Positions 44,432 to 53,529 are shown, counted from the first letter of the stretch. The stretch is DNA of 64,000 nucleotides from Candidatus Intricatilinea gracilis (GCA_016702605.1 JADJDQ010000001.1:434001-498000), one strand, 5' to 3'. A program made the numbers and translations. Notes: generated by a model from the sequence alone, not told the origin.

Positions 44432-46009
44432 CTAGCCGTGTGGCCTGAGCAAAGCGGCGCATTGCGCACGGGCACTGTCTTGCGCCGGCAACTGGGCGCA
44501 GACCGGATCGAGCACACGCGCCAGGCGGCTCAGTCGATCGGTGGCACCGGCCGGGCCGGCCCAGTCGCTCAGCCGGCTGGCGATCCGTTGCAGCGAACGT
44601 GCGTTGCGCTCGTGGAAGACGTCGGGCACCCCAGCAGCCTCACGAAGGATGGCGGCGGCGACCTTCTCGATTTGAGCCGCATCGTCGGGCGCCAGGTCGA
44701 TGAGCCGCGCCAGGTGCGCCGCGCCCCACTGCAGCCGTGTCGCCGGGCCCTTGGCCGATTGCCAGGCCTGGCCCGACCAGCGCAGCGCGGCGGCCTTGTC
44801 GCCGCGTCTGGCGGCGTTGCCCGCGAGCTGGCTCATCAGGTAATACGGGGCAGGACTGCGGCTCAGGCTGGCGCGCAGCAAGGTGTCCGACTCGTTGCCA
44901 AGACCGGCGCTTTGCAGCAGATGGGCCGCCGTCGGGATGACACTCTGGCGCTCGACCGGATCGGTGCTGCCTTGATCGGCCGCGGCCACGGCGGCGCGGA
45001 TCTCGGCACGCAGGTCGGCGTCGATGCTGGCGTCACCGGGCAGTCGCCCCAATGCCGCCAGATCGACGCGTGCCTGCAGCGCGCCGAGCCGGTCGGCCCG
45101 GCTCAGCGTGGTGTCGGCCTGCAGGCGCCGCGCAGACTGGGCCCAGACCTGCACCAGTTGCTCGCGCTGCGGCGTGCCAGGCGCGGCCAGGCTATCGGCC
45201 AGCGGTGTGACCGCAGCGGTAACCAGATCCATCTGTTCACGCGCCGCGCCGGCCTCCCCCAGCAGCCGCAGCAAGGCAGCGGCGGCGCTGAAGCGGGCGT
45301 CGTCGCCGAGCCTGGCGGCGCCCCTGGCGCTGCTGGCGATGACGGCCTTGAGTTGCAGTCTGGTCGACGCCGCCACATCGACCGAGGCACTGGCGCGCCC
45401 CAGCGTGGCCAGCACGGTGGGCAATTCGGCGGCGGGCAGCAGGCGGGCCTCGTCGGTGTCCCACGAGTACCAGGCCAGCCGGCGCCAATCGGCGCCGGGC
45501 AGGGCATCCCCCCGGCGGGCCGCGGCGAGCAGATCGGCCACCGGACGCACCGGCGCGTTGTCGCCGCTACCCAGCACGGACTTCAGCGCCTGGAGGTAGA
45601 CCGGCGCGTCCACCTCGCCCGGCAGGCGTGTCAACTCACGGCCACGTGGGTCGAACACGATCATCGTGGGGTATCCACGCACCTTGTACTGCGCACCGAG
45701 CCTTTGCGCGCCGGGACTGTCGCCGTCCAGATGCACGGCCACGAAGCGACGCGACAACTCGATGAACTCGGGCCGTCGAAACAAGGTGGCTTCGAGCTGG
45801 TTGCACGGTGGGCACCACACGGCGCCCCAGTAAAGCAGCAGCGGTTTGCCGGCGCTGCGACTGCTGCCCATCAAGGTATCGAGCGCCACTGCGCCGCGCG
45901 GTGTATGCCAGTCGACACCACCGGGTGTCGGCGGTGCTGCCGCCAGAGCCGGCGTGGTCAAGAACATCACCAGGCCGAGCAGCACACAGGCTGCGACAAC
46001 GCGGCGCAT
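44432..46009 (-). CDS. Exported thioredoxin-domain protein with long helical C-terminal region
   Basis: A 525-residue protein with a signal peptide (MRRVVAACVLLGLVMFLTTPALAA). A thioredoxin domain (about 35-160) has the active site WGAVWCPPCN (C66, C69) and cis-Pro in VRGYPTMIVF. About 350 residues of Ala/Leu/Arg-rich helices follow, perhaps TPR-like, ending with Cys-containing LDPVCAQLPAQDSARAQC. It resembles periplasmic thiol:disulfide proteins of the thioredoxin_7/DsbD-gamma kind. ATG 46009 gives the cleanest signal peptide; the frame extends to 46102. Confidence 0.82.
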   Translation of the reverse strand: MRRVVAACVLLGLVMFLTTPALAAAPPTPGGVDWHTPRGAVALDTLMGSSRSAGKPLLLYWGAVWCPPCNQLEATLFRRPEFIELSRRFVAVHLDGDSPGAQRLGAQYKVRGYPTMIVFDPRGRELTRLPGEVDAPVYLQALKSVLGSGDNAPVRPVADLLAAARRGDALPGADWRRLAWYSWDTDEARLLPAAELPTVLATLGRASASVDVAASTRLQLKAVIASSARGAARLGDDARFSAAAALLRLLGEAGAAREQMDLVTAAVTPLADSLAAPGTPQREQLVQVWAQSARRLQADTTLSRADRLGALQARVDLAALGRLPGDASIDADLRAEIRAAVAAADQGSTDPVERQSVIPTAAHLLQSAGLGNESDTLLRASLSRSPAPYYLMSQLAGNAARRGDKAAALRWSGQAWQSAKGPATRLQWGAAHLARLIDLAPDDAAQIEKVAAAILREAAGVPDVFHERNARSLQRIASRLSDWAGPAGATDRLSRLARVLDPVCAQLPAQDSARAQCAALLRPHG

Positions 46010-46208
46010 CAATCGGCGCAGCAGGAAGTTCACTGTCGTGATGCCGCGCCGGACACGGGCAATACAACTCGTCGGGCAGGTGCGGGTCGGGTTCAGGCGC
46101 ATGGTGGGCGGTCAGCGATGCTGATGTGCAAGAAAGACTCAAGCCGTGTAGCGTAGACCCCTCGGTCGCCCCGCGGCCGTTTTTGTCACTCGACACGCAA
46201 GGATAGCC

Positions 46209-46817
46209 ATGAAGCTTTATTACAGCCCCGGAGCCTGCTCGCTCTCTCCCCACATCGTGCTGCGCGAAGCCGGCCTGGCTTTCGACCTGGTCCTGGCCAG
46301 CACCAAGACCAAGAAACTCGCCGACGGCAGCGACTACCTGGCCATCAACCCCAAGGGCCAGGTGCCGCTGCTCGAACTGGACAACGGTGAGCGCCTGAGC
46401 GAAGGCCCGGCCATCGTGCAATACATCGCCGATCAGGTGCCGGCCACTCATCTCATGCCAGCTGCCGGCACGATGGGTCGTTATCGCGCGGTCGAGTGGC
46501 TGAACTTCGTCACCAGCGAACTGCACAAGGGTTTCTCGCCGCTGTTTTCACCCGACACGCCCGAGGACTACAAACCCGTCGTCCGCGCCCGCCTGCTGGC
46601 CAGGCTTGGTTACGTGAACGAGCAACTCGAAGGCCGGCAGTACCTGCTGGGTGATCAGTTCAGTGTGGCCGACGCCTACCTCTTTGTCGTCTCGGGCTGG
46701 GGCCAATATGTGGGCGTGGACATCGGCGCTCTGACGCAGCTGCAGGCATTCCGTGCCCGCGTCGCCGCCCGCCCCGCCGTGCAGGAAGCCCTGCGCGCTG
46801 AGGGCCTGCTGAAGTAA
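46209..46817 (+). CDS. gstA: Glutathione S-transferase, beta class
   Basis: A 202-residue beta-class GST. The N-terminus MKLYYSPGACSLSPHIVLRE has the class-defining Cys10 that forms a mixed disulfide with glutathione, with NPKGQVPLLEL as the cis-Pro loop and SEGPAIVQYIAD for glutathione binding. The helical domain includes QFSVADAYLFVVSGWG. It is monocistronic and divergent from the thioredoxin-like gene. The closest functional analogues detoxify electrophiles. Confidence 0.95.
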   Translation: MKLYYSPGACSLSPHIVLREAGLAFDLVLASTKTKKLADGSDYLAINPKGQVPLLELDNGERLSEGPAIVQYIADQVPATHLMPAAGTMGRYRAVEWLNFVTSELHKGFSPLFSPDTPEDYKPVVRARLLARLGYVNEQLEGRQYLLGDQFSVADAYLFVVSGWGQYVGVDIGALTQLQAFRARVAARPAVQEALRAEGLLK

Positions 46818-46953
46818 CTCACTGGCCGCCAGTGACGCGGTGAAGGTGCCGACCGGCGCCTTGGCCTGGGCGCAGGACATGCGGGAGCATGGCCTGCGCC
46901 ACATCAACGGTCGCGATCGAGGCGCCGGCCACCCGGGTTTTTACTTGTGACAA

Positions 46954-46981
46954 ATTGCATGCAATACAACAGAGTGCATGC
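46954..46981. promoter_or_regulatory. Palindrome ATTGCATGCAAT plus a second TGCATGC half
   Basis: A perfect 12-bp palindrome (46954-46965) is followed nine bases later by TGCATGC (46975-46981), in the AT-rich 262-bp gap 46818-47079 ahead of the proline-dehydrogenase-like gene. The repeat of the TGCATGC core at roughly two helical turns suggests cooperative binding by a dimeric regulator. In proteobacteria proline catabolism is often controlled by Lrp-type PutR or by PutA; identity here is unknown. Confidence 0.4.
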
Positions 46982-47079
46982 TAAGTTACACATCTGGCCG
47001 AAATTGTATTTTTCGCCTTTTTGCCAGATCAATGTCGCCTGTCACCCCCCCCCGGACGGTCCACGCACCGAGACGCCAG

Positions 47080-47985
47080 ATGCAAGCCCAGCTCACTTTG
47101 CCTCGCCCCGCCCTTGCGCCGGTTCGTCGGCTGGCCCCAGTCAAGTCGGCAATGAACCGATCCGCGACGTCGGTGCTTCAGACGGCCCGGCTCGGATCGA
47201 TGCCCGGACTGCTTCTGGTCGACGCCTTGGCCGAGATGCGGCGCAGCCAGGATGTCGGCATGGCGCCGACCTTGGCCTACTTCAGCGAAGCGGGTGAATC
47301 GCCGCGTCTGGTGGCCGACGCATGCCTGAGTTGTGTCGATGCCCTGGCCACTCTCGACAACGACGGTGTGTTGTCCTTGCGAGCCAGCGCACTCGGTTAT
47401 GACGCTGATCTGCTGGCGCAGGTGTTGCGCCACGCCCAGGACGCCCATGTGGCCGTTCAATTCGACTCACAAGGTCCGGACAGCGCCAATGCGGTCTTCA
47501 CCTGTGTGCGAGCCAACCAGGTGCATCACGACCAGATCGGTGTCACGCTGCCCGGTCGCTGGACGCGCAGCCGCGCCGACGCCGAACAGGCCTGCGAACT
47601 TGGCATGCGGGTGCGTGTGGTCAAGGGGCAATGGGCCGACCCCTTGTGCCCGCAGTTCGACGAACGCGCTGGATTCCTCGGTCTGATCGCTCGCCTGGCG
47701 GGCAAGGCCTGCCATGTGTCGGTCGCCACCCATGACGCGCCGCTGGCCCACACGGCCCTGAAGCGGCTGCTGGACAGCGGCACCCACTGCGAACTGGAAC
47801 TCACACACGGGCTGCCGCAGCAGGCAGCGATCCAGGTGGCGCGCACGCTGGGTGTGCCGGTGCGCAACTATTTCGCCTATGGCGGCGGATGTGCGCCAAC
47901 GACGATGGGCCGCTCCAGCGGCAATCCCAGGGCCTTGTGGTGGGCGCTGCGTGAAAGCCACAACGGCGCAAATTCTGCCGGCTGA
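47080..47985 (+). CDS. Standalone proline-dehydrogenase-like protein, divergent
   Basis: A protein of about 301 residues with a TIM-barrel pattern like the PRODH domain of PutA: VQFDSQGPDSANAVF, LGMRVRVVKGQWADP (RLxKGAY-like strand), HVSVATHDAPLAHTALKRLL, CELELTHGLPQQAA and VPVRNYFAYGGGCAP. The Arg-Arg pair that binds the substrate carboxylate in PutA (YLxRRLxE) is not visible; MGRSSGNPRALWWAL occupies its place. Activity is therefore doubtful. No P5C dehydrogenase is nearby. Start uncertain: ATG 47080, or ATG 47152. Confidence 0.6.
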   Translation: MQAQLTLPRPALAPVRRLAPVKSAMNRSATSVLQTARLGSMPGLLLVDALAEMRRSQDVGMAPTLAYFSEAGESPRLVADACLSCVDALATLDNDGVLSLRASALGYDADLLAQVLRHAQDAHVAVQFDSQGPDSANAVFTCVRANQVHHDQIGVTLPGRWTRSRADAEQACELGMRVRVVKGQWADPLCPQFDERAGFLGLIARLAGKACHVSVATHDAPLAHTALKRLLDSGTHCELELTHGLPQQAAIQVARTLGVPVRNYFAYGGGCAPTTMGRSSGNPRALWWALRESHNGANSAG

Positions 47986-48026
47986 TCTCCTGCAACCGAC
48001 GAGACACGGCGTCTGAACCACCGGGC

Positions 48027-48278
48027 TCAGGCGCGCAGCGAGGCTGCGCCGGACTTGCCGAAAAACGCCGCCAGGAGTTCGACAGGCACATCGTGCTCGA
48101 TGACCTCGACGCCACCATCGGTCGTGTCGAGCCAGCTCCAGTCGGTGTCGGCGGTCACATTGCCGGTGCTGACTACGTTGGCGACGCGGGGAGCAACTTC
48201 GAACCAGGCAGGCATGCGGGCAGCACGGTCGATGGCGGCGAAAGAAGCGTCGTTCATCAGGATGTCGCGGCTGGCCAT
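48027..48278 (-). CDS. Small hypothetical protein (83 aa)
   Basis: Not recognised. The 83-residue soluble chain is acidic in its middle part (TADTDWSWLDTTDGGVEVIE) and ends FFGKSGAASLRA. ATG 48278 has CCGGAGC upstream at good spacing, and codon use is normal, which argues for a real gene. The upstream extension of the frame is Cys/Arg/Trp-rich and unlikely to be translated. It converges on the proline-dehydrogenase-like gene. Confidence 0.6.
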   Translation of the reverse strand: MASRDILMNDASFAAIDRAARMPAWFEVAPRVANVVSTGNVTADTDWSWLDTTDGGVEVIEHDVPVELLAAFFGKSGAASLRA

Positions 48279-48344
48279 GGTGTTGCTCCGGTGCATGTGT
48301 TGTCGATGGCTGAATCTTCTGCCGGGCCAGCGTTTCGAGCTCTC

Positions 48345-48424
48345 CCCCCGCGGAGGGATCCACCTCCCTCCATCGGGTGCCCCCTTTGGGGGGAACCGGC
48401 AGGTGGTCACCCCCCATGCGGGGG
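48345..48424. repeat. G/C-rich inverted-repeat element in a gene-free stretch
   Basis: The 463-bp stretch 48279-48741 holds no convincing gene. Near its left part are stacked short hairpins: CCCCC-TTT-GGGGG at 48380-48392, CCCCCC-ATGC-GGGGG at 48410-48424, and a CCCGCGGAGGG-type palindrome just before. This resembles dispersed REP-like intergenic elements of Burkholderiales. Repeat status cannot be proven from one copy, although the 3' end of plsC (about 13970-14025) has a loosely similar composition. Confidence 0.4.
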
Positions 48425-48741
48425 TCAGCATGGCGACACCGCAACAGCACCACGCCACCCGCTGACCAGACGGGAACGACGGAGCGAGTTGACAACGGTG
48501 GAGCGAGACCGGCGACGCGCCAGATGGGCGAGTAGGCGCCTGGGCGCGCTTGGCAGGTCGATCATCTGCTGGCCGGAACAGGCCTGCCTATCTGGCCGGG
48601 TGCGATGCAGCGCAGCCTTGCCGCCGAAGCGAGCACGGCAGGGCACAAACGTCTGTGTGGTCTTTCCGCAGGGGACCTAGCAAGGCGACCCAGGACGGCG
48701 AGCGCCTGGCCTCGCGCTCCCGCGCAAGGCCGGCCGTGAAC

Positions 48742-49524
48742 TCACATCGTTTCGCCCGAGATGCGCTGCAACGCAGCGAAGTCGTGCACGCGCAGGTTGT
48801 AGCCCTGCACACTGAGCACACCCTGGCTCTCGAAGCTGCGCATCAGGCGCGAGAGTGTCTCGGGCGTCATGGCCAGTTGCTGGGCGATGTCGCGCTTGCG
48901 TTCTTGCAGACGGATCGTGCAGCCAGGGCCGATGTCGGGGCAACGCTCGATCAGCCACAGGGCGAATCGCGCCGGTGCATCGTGATGCAGCAGGTTGCGG
49001 GCAGCGTGAGCCAGATCCTGAACCTCTCGAGCCAGGCAGGCGCACAGTCGCTGGGCCAGCTGGGGTTGGCCCACCAGTTCACGGCGCAGGTCTACCAGAC
49101 GCAAATCGGCCACGGTCACGTCGGACAGCGCCTGCACCGAATACGCATAGGGCGCGCCGATCCAGGCGGCGCTGATGTCGAGCCAGGCGGGCCCGCACAA
49201 GGTGCGTTCGGTGCGCATGCTGCCGTCGGGCGCGCGGGCACCCAGCACGACGTCACCGCAGAGCAGCAGCACGAGGCAGTCGGCAGCGCTGTCTCGCGGC
49301 AGAACTTCGCTGCCCGACGGCACATTGCGCCGGCAAGACAGTTTGGTGAGCAGGTTGAACTCTGCGTTGGTCAGCGCGGGATCACCAAGCACCTGTTGCC
49401 AGGGAGCGGGATCGGCCGGCGCTGGAGGAGAGCCCGCTGGCCGGCGGCGAGGCCTCGGCAGCGGGGCGGGTCGTGGGATAGCCCCCACGGGCTTTTCCAA
49501 GGTCTCCACGTTCATGGCGCCCAT
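48742..49524 (-). CDS. Crp/Fnr-family transcriptional regulator
   Basis: A 260-residue regulator. A Pro/Arg-rich N-terminal tail (about 1-40) precedes the cyclic-nucleotide-binding-type beta-roll (SGSEVLPRDSAADCLVLLLCGDVVLG). A dimerisation helix follows, then an HTH of Crp type: RLQERKRDIAQQLAMTPETL, SRLMRSFESQGVLSV. The N-terminal Fe-S cysteine cluster of Fnr is missing, so it is not an oxygen sensor of Fnr type. The position just after nnrU suggests a nitric-oxide/denitrification-type Nnr/Dnr regulator, by inference only. Start ATG 49524 or 49515. Confidence 0.85.
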   Translation of the reverse strand: MGAMNVETLEKPVGAIPRPAPLPRPRRRPAGSPPAPADPAPWQQVLGDPALTNAEFNLLTKLSCRRNVPSGSEVLPRDSAADCLVLLLCGDVVLGARAPDGSMRTERTLCGPAWLDISAAWIGAPYAYSVQALSDVTVADLRLVDLRRELVGQPQLAQRLCACLAREVQDLAHAARNLLHHDAPARFALWLIERCPDIGPGCTIRLQERKRDIAQQLAMTPETLSRLMRSFESQGVLSVQGYNLRVHDFAALQRISGETM

Positions 49525-49678
49525 CGATAGGTAAAGCTATTGAGAGCGAATGTCGCTCAGCCCTACAGGCTCGCCGTTGAGGCAGGTCAAGTCAGAGCAG
49601 TAGCGCAGCCTGGGTGCGTTGTCAATTCAACGTGACAACCATGAAAGTGGATTCTCGTCACGCAAGCAGACAATTGTC

Positions 49679-50257
49679 TCAGCCGAACGGCCTCACGCCC
49701 ATCAACGGCAGGTGCAGGAACATGGCGAACACCGCCCAAGCCACCAGCCCGACGACCAGTGTGATCACCGTTGATACAGCGCGTCCGGCTGGCCGGATCA
49801 ATCCCGCGGCGCGGTCGCGCGCCCGGGCACTGCGAAAAGCCAGCACCGACCAAAGCAAAAATCCACCGAACAGCAGCAGGTCGGCCAATCGACCATTGGC
49901 CAGCAGATGTGCCAGCGCCCAGACCTTGGTGCCGAGCACCATCGGGTGGCCGAGTCGGGACTTGATGGCGTTGCCCGGCACGTAGGCCGCGGTGAGCAGG
50001 ATGAACGCGGGCAGCAGCAAGGCGCTGGCAGCGTGGCGTGTCCACAGTGGCGGCATCCACAGATCCACCGGGGCCAGGCGGGCCTGCCCGTAACCGATGA
50101 CGATCAACGTCAGACCGGCGGCGCTGGCCAGGGCATAGGCGCCCTTCCAGCCACCTTCGCCCAACTTTGCCAACATGGCAGTGCGCCAGGGGTCGGCCAC
50201 GATGCGGGTGCTGTGTACACCCAGGAAAAGGATCAGTCCGATCAGCAGCACGGTCAT
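49679..50257 (-). CDS. nnrU: NnrU family membrane protein
   Basis: A 192-residue polytopic inner-membrane protein with about five hydrophobic segments: MTVLLIGLILFLGVHSTRIV at the start, GNAIKSRLGHPMVLGTKVWALAHLLANG in the middle, and the C-terminal LVVGLVAWAVFAMFLHLPLMG. The LGHPMxxGxxxWAxxHLxxNG block is the NnrU hallmark. NnrU is required for nitrite/NO reductase activity in some denitrifiers and is related to methyltransferase-like membrane proteins (isoprenylcysteine methyltransferase fold). No nir/nor genes are in this window. ATG 50257. Confidence 0.92.
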   Translation of the reverse strand: MTVLLIGLILFLGVHSTRIVADPWRTAMLAKLGEGGWKGAYALASAAGLTLIVIGYGQARLAPVDLWMPPLWTRHAASALLLPAFILLTAAYVPGNAIKSRLGHPMVLGTKVWALAHLLANGRLADLLLFGGFLLWSVLAFRSARARDRAAGLIRPAGRAVSTVITLVVGLVAWAVFAMFLHLPLMGVRPFG

Positions 50258-50357
50258 GGGATGGGCTCCGGTACGAGTAGCACCGGATGCTCGTCCGCAC
50301 ACCCGGCGCGCAACAGCGGCAGAACCCTAGCCAGGGCCTGCCACAGCGGGGCTTGAA

Positions 50358-51884
50358 TCAGCCTTCGAGCCGCAACTCCTGAATCTTTCGGGTGATCGTG
50401 TTGCGCCCGATGCCCAGCTTGTGCGCCGCCTCGATACGCCGCCCCTTGGTAAGCGCCAGGGCGGTCTGGATCAGGCGGGCTTCGAACTGGCGCGTCAGGT
50501 GATCCCAGACTTCGGGCTGGCCGTGTTCGAGCAGGGCGCGTGCCTCTCGATCGAGGTCGGTCAGCCAGGCGCTACCGACGGTCATGGGCGTCTCGGCGAC
50601 TGCGCTCACCTGTGGCACCTCTGCCCCCTGAGGCTGAGCACTCACTGGCGCAACGAGGCTGTGGACATATGCCAATGTCTGGGGTTGGCCGCTGGCCATC
50701 GCCGTTGCGGCGCCCAGCGCGGCAGCTTGCACTTCGGGCGGCAGATCCTTGGGATCGACCGTCTGCACCGGCGCCATCACTGTGAGCCAGTGGCACAGGT
50801 TCTCGAGCTGGCGCACGTTGCCGGGGTAGTCGAAGGCCGACACCATGGCCAGCGCCGCATCCGACAGGCGCTTGGATTCGACGCCCAGCTCCTTGGCACT
50901 GCGCTGCAGGAAGTGGCGCGCCAGGCCGGGGATGTCCTCGCGACGCTCGCGCAGCGGCGGCAGGCGCAGCCGAATGACGTTCAGGCGATGAAACAGGTCC
51001 TCGCGAAACACACCGTCGCGCACACGTTCTTCCAGGTTCTGGTGGGTGGCAGCGATGACGCGCACGTTGGCCTTGAGCGGATGGTGGCCGCCCACGCGGT
51101 AGAACTGCCCGTCACTCAGCACCCGCAGCAGGCGCGTCTGCAGATCGAACGGCATGTCGCCGATTTCGTCCAGGAACAGCGTGCCACCTTCGGCCTGTTC
51201 GAAGCGCCCGCGCCGCATCGCCTGGGCGCCGGTGAACGCGCCGCGTTCGTGGCCGAACAGTTCACTTTCGAGCAGGTCCTTCGGGATGGCCGCGGTGTTG
51301 ATGGCGACGAACGGCCCCTTGTTGCCCAGATCGCCGCGCGGGCTGTGTTTGTGCAGGGCGCGCGCCACCAGTTCCTTGCCCGAGCCCGACTCGCCGGTGA
51401 TCATCACCGTGACGTTGCTCTGGCTGAGCCGGCCGATGGCGCGAAACACATCCTGCATGGCCGGTGCCTGGCCGAGCATCTCGGGCACTTCGCCGGCGTG
51501 TTCGTCGACACTTTCCTCGCGCACACTTTCGTCTACGGCACGGCGGATCAGCTCCACCGCCTTGGGCAGGTCGAAGGGCTTGGGCAGGTACTCGAACGCC
51601 CCGCCCTGGAAGGCAGACACGGCACTGTCGAGGTCGGAGTAGGCGGTCATGATGATGACCGGCAGTCCCGGGTGGCGCTCCTTGACCTTGGCCAGCAGGT
51701 CGATTCCGGAGCCGCCGGGCATACGAATGTCGCTGACCAGCACCTGCGGTGCGTCGTCCTCGAGCGCGGCAAGCACGTCGCGTGGGTTGGTGAAACTGCG
51801 GACTTGGAAGTCCTCGCGCGTCAGTGCTTTTTCGAGCACGAAGCGGATGGATTGGTCGTCGTCAACGATCCAGATAGGTTTCAT
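50358..51884 (-). CDS. ntrC: Nitrogen regulation response regulator NtrC
   Basis: A 508-residue sigma-54 activator. The receiver has phosphoacceptor D52 (QVLVSDIRMPGG). The AAA+ domain has Walker A GESGSGKE, the sigma-54-contacting GAFTGA loop in ERGAFTGAQAM, and Walker B GTLFLDEIGD. A Fis-type HTH lies at the end (GRRIEAAHKLGIGRNTITRKIQELRL). A Gln/Pro/Ala-rich linker of about 75 residues precedes the HTH, making it longer than the enterobacterial 469 aa. It follows ntrB by 57 bp in the glnA-DUF4124-ntrB-ntrC group. Confidence 0.98.
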   Translation of the reverse strand: MKPIWIVDDDQSIRFVLEKALTREDFQVRSFTNPRDVLAALEDDAPQVLVSDIRMPGGSGIDLLAKVKERHPGLPVIIMTAYSDLDSAVSAFQGGAFEYLPKPFDLPKAVELIRRAVDESVREESVDEHAGEVPEMLGQAPAMQDVFRAIGRLSQSNVTVMITGESGSGKELVARALHKHSPRGDLGNKGPFVAINTAAIPKDLLESELFGHERGAFTGAQAMRRGRFEQAEGGTLFLDEIGDMPFDLQTRLLRVLSDGQFYRVGGHHPLKANVRVIAATHQNLEERVRDGVFREDLFHRLNVIRLRLPPLRERREDIPGLARHFLQRSAKELGVESKRLSDAALAMVSAFDYPGNVRQLENLCHWLTVMAPVQTVDPKDLPPEVQAAALGAATAMASGQPQTLAYVHSLVAPVSAQPQGAEVPQVSAVAETPMTVGSAWLTDLDREARALLEHGQPEVWDHLTRQFEARLIQTALALTKGRRIEAAHKLGIGRNTITRKIQELRLEG

Positions 51885-51941
51885 GCCTGGCAGGCCTTGC
51901 GGCCCTCGCTGCGGGTACTGGCCTATGCCCGCGTGTTGGCG

Positions 51942-53005
51942 CTAAGGCAGAGGAAGAAGGATCTTGAACAGCGTGAACCCGGGCTGGCTGTCGCACTCGA
52001 TCACGCCCTGGTGCTGCTGGATGTAGTCCTGCGCCAGGGTGAGCCCCAGGCCGGAACCGCCGTCGCGGCCACTCACCAGGGGAAAGAAGATGCGATCTCT
52101 CAGCTCGGGGGAACACCCGGTCCGTTGTCCTCGATATGCAATTCCAGTGCCAATCGAAAGCGTTGCCTGCCGATGGTGACCTGGCGGCTGCACCGGGTGC
52201 GCAGCACGATGCGGGCGTCACCGTCGGCGATCTGGTCGATCAGCGCCTGCGCCGCGTTGTGGGCGATGTTGAGCACCGCCTGGATAAGCTGCTCGCGATC
52301 ACCGCGGAATTCGGGCAGCGAGGTGTCGTAGTCACGCACGATCTGCAGCCCGCGCGGAAACTCGGCCAGGATGAGCGCCCTCACCCGCTCCAGCACCTCG
52401 TGGATGTTGATGTCGGCCACCGTGGGCGCGCGCCGGTGCGGCGCCAGCAGTCGGTCGACCAGCGCCTGCAGGCGATCGGCTTCGTGGATGATGACCTGGG
52501 TGTATTCGTTCAGGCTGCGACTGGGCAACTCCATCTCGAGCAGTTGCGCTGCGCCGCGGATGCCGCCCAGCGGGTTCTTGATCTCGTGCGCCAGATTGCG
52601 GATCAGTTCCTTCGTGACCCTTGCCTGCTCCAGCGTGCGGGCCTCGCGGTCCTGGCGCGACTGTTGTTCGACCTCGACCAGTTCGATCAGCACCAGCTCA
52701 CCATGGTCGATCTGCGTCACGATGCAATGCACCGGCAGGCGCTCGAGCCCGGCGCCTTGCGGGCGGCGCAGCAGGGCCTCGAAACGACCGGTGCTGAACT
52801 CGTTGCGCACCACCGAATCCATGGTGGATTCGAGCGTACTGGGGTCGACCATCCAGTCGGCCACGCGCCCGCCGAGCAGCGCACGCCTGGGCAGACCCAG
52901 CGCCGCCTCGAACGCCGCGTTGACATAGACACAGCGGCCCTCGCGCGAGGTCACCGCCACCATCGTGGCCAGGTGGTCGAGCGCGTCGTAGTTGCTGCGC
53001 TTCAC
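51942..53005 (-). pseudogene. ntrB: Nitrogen sensor kinase NtrB (GlnL), split by an apparent -1 frameshift
   Basis: The PAS-containing nitrogen kinase that phosphorylates NtrC under control of PII. The PAS region (ATMVAVTSREGRCVYVNAAF), H-box NLAHEIKNPLGGIRGAAQLL, N-box REQLIQAVLNIAHNAAQA and G1 DNGPGVP lie in one frame, which stops at 52100. The remainder of the ATPase (ELRDRIFFPLVSGRDGGSGL to the stop at 51942) continues in the next frame. One missing base in the five-base G run (C on the coding strand) at 52107-52111 accounts for it and would give a normal 354-aa protein. Start GTG 53005 overlaps the upstream stop (GTGA). Confidence 0.88.
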
Positions 53006-53529
53006 GGCGGCGTGCCGAGTTTGGCAATCTCGCGCTTGATGGCGGCGATGTCGGCCAACTTGCGGTCGATGGCGGCCTTCATGTCGGCCACACGCTCCTG
53101 GTACTTGGCGTAGTTGCTTTCGTCGCCGCGCCGCTCGGGTGTGCCGCCGGCGTAATCCCTCTGCAACTGAGCCAGGCGTTCTTCTTCCTTGCGCAGTTCG
53201 GCGTCGAGGATGCGGCGGGCGTCGCTGTCGCGGGCGCGTTGTTCGGCCGGGTCGACCCGCGCCCCTTCGCTGCGTGCAGGGCCCGAGGCCCCCGACGCCG
53301 GCGTGGCCGGGCGCACCCGCCTGGGCGAGAGGATCACCGTCACCGGCGCTCCGTCCAGTGTCTTGCAGCCGCGCTCGGCAGCCTCCTTGGGCGTGATCTG
53401 ATCGGTGTAGAGGTTGCCGGGGCAGCGGTAGACGACGCGCTCCTGTGACCAGGCCGCGGCGCTCGCAAGGGCAAGGGCCAGGGCGACCGGGCGCGCGAAA
53501 CGTCCGCTGAAGCTGCACATGAAGCTCAT
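53002..53529 (-). CDS. DUF4124-type exported protein
   Basis: A 175-residue protein with a signal peptide (SGRFARPVALALALASAAAWSQ). A short DUF4124-like N-terminal motif VVYRCPGNLYTDQITPKEAAERGCK with two cysteines follows, then a Pro-rich stretch and a long charged coiled coil (DARRILDAELRKEEERLAQL, ADMKAAIDRKLADIAAIKRE). Function unknown. It lies between glnA and ntrB, overlapping the ntrB start by 4 bp, as in many Burkholderiales. ATG 53529; ATG 53520 is also possible. Confidence 0.85.
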   Translation of the reverse strand: MSFMCSFSGRFARPVALALALASAAAWSQERVVYRCPGNLYTDQITPKEAAERGCKTLDGAPVTVILSPRRVRPATPASGASGPARSEGARVDPAEQRARDSDARRILDAELRKEEERLAQLQRDYAGGTPERRGDESNYAKYQERVADMKAAIDRKLADIAAIKREIAKLGTPP

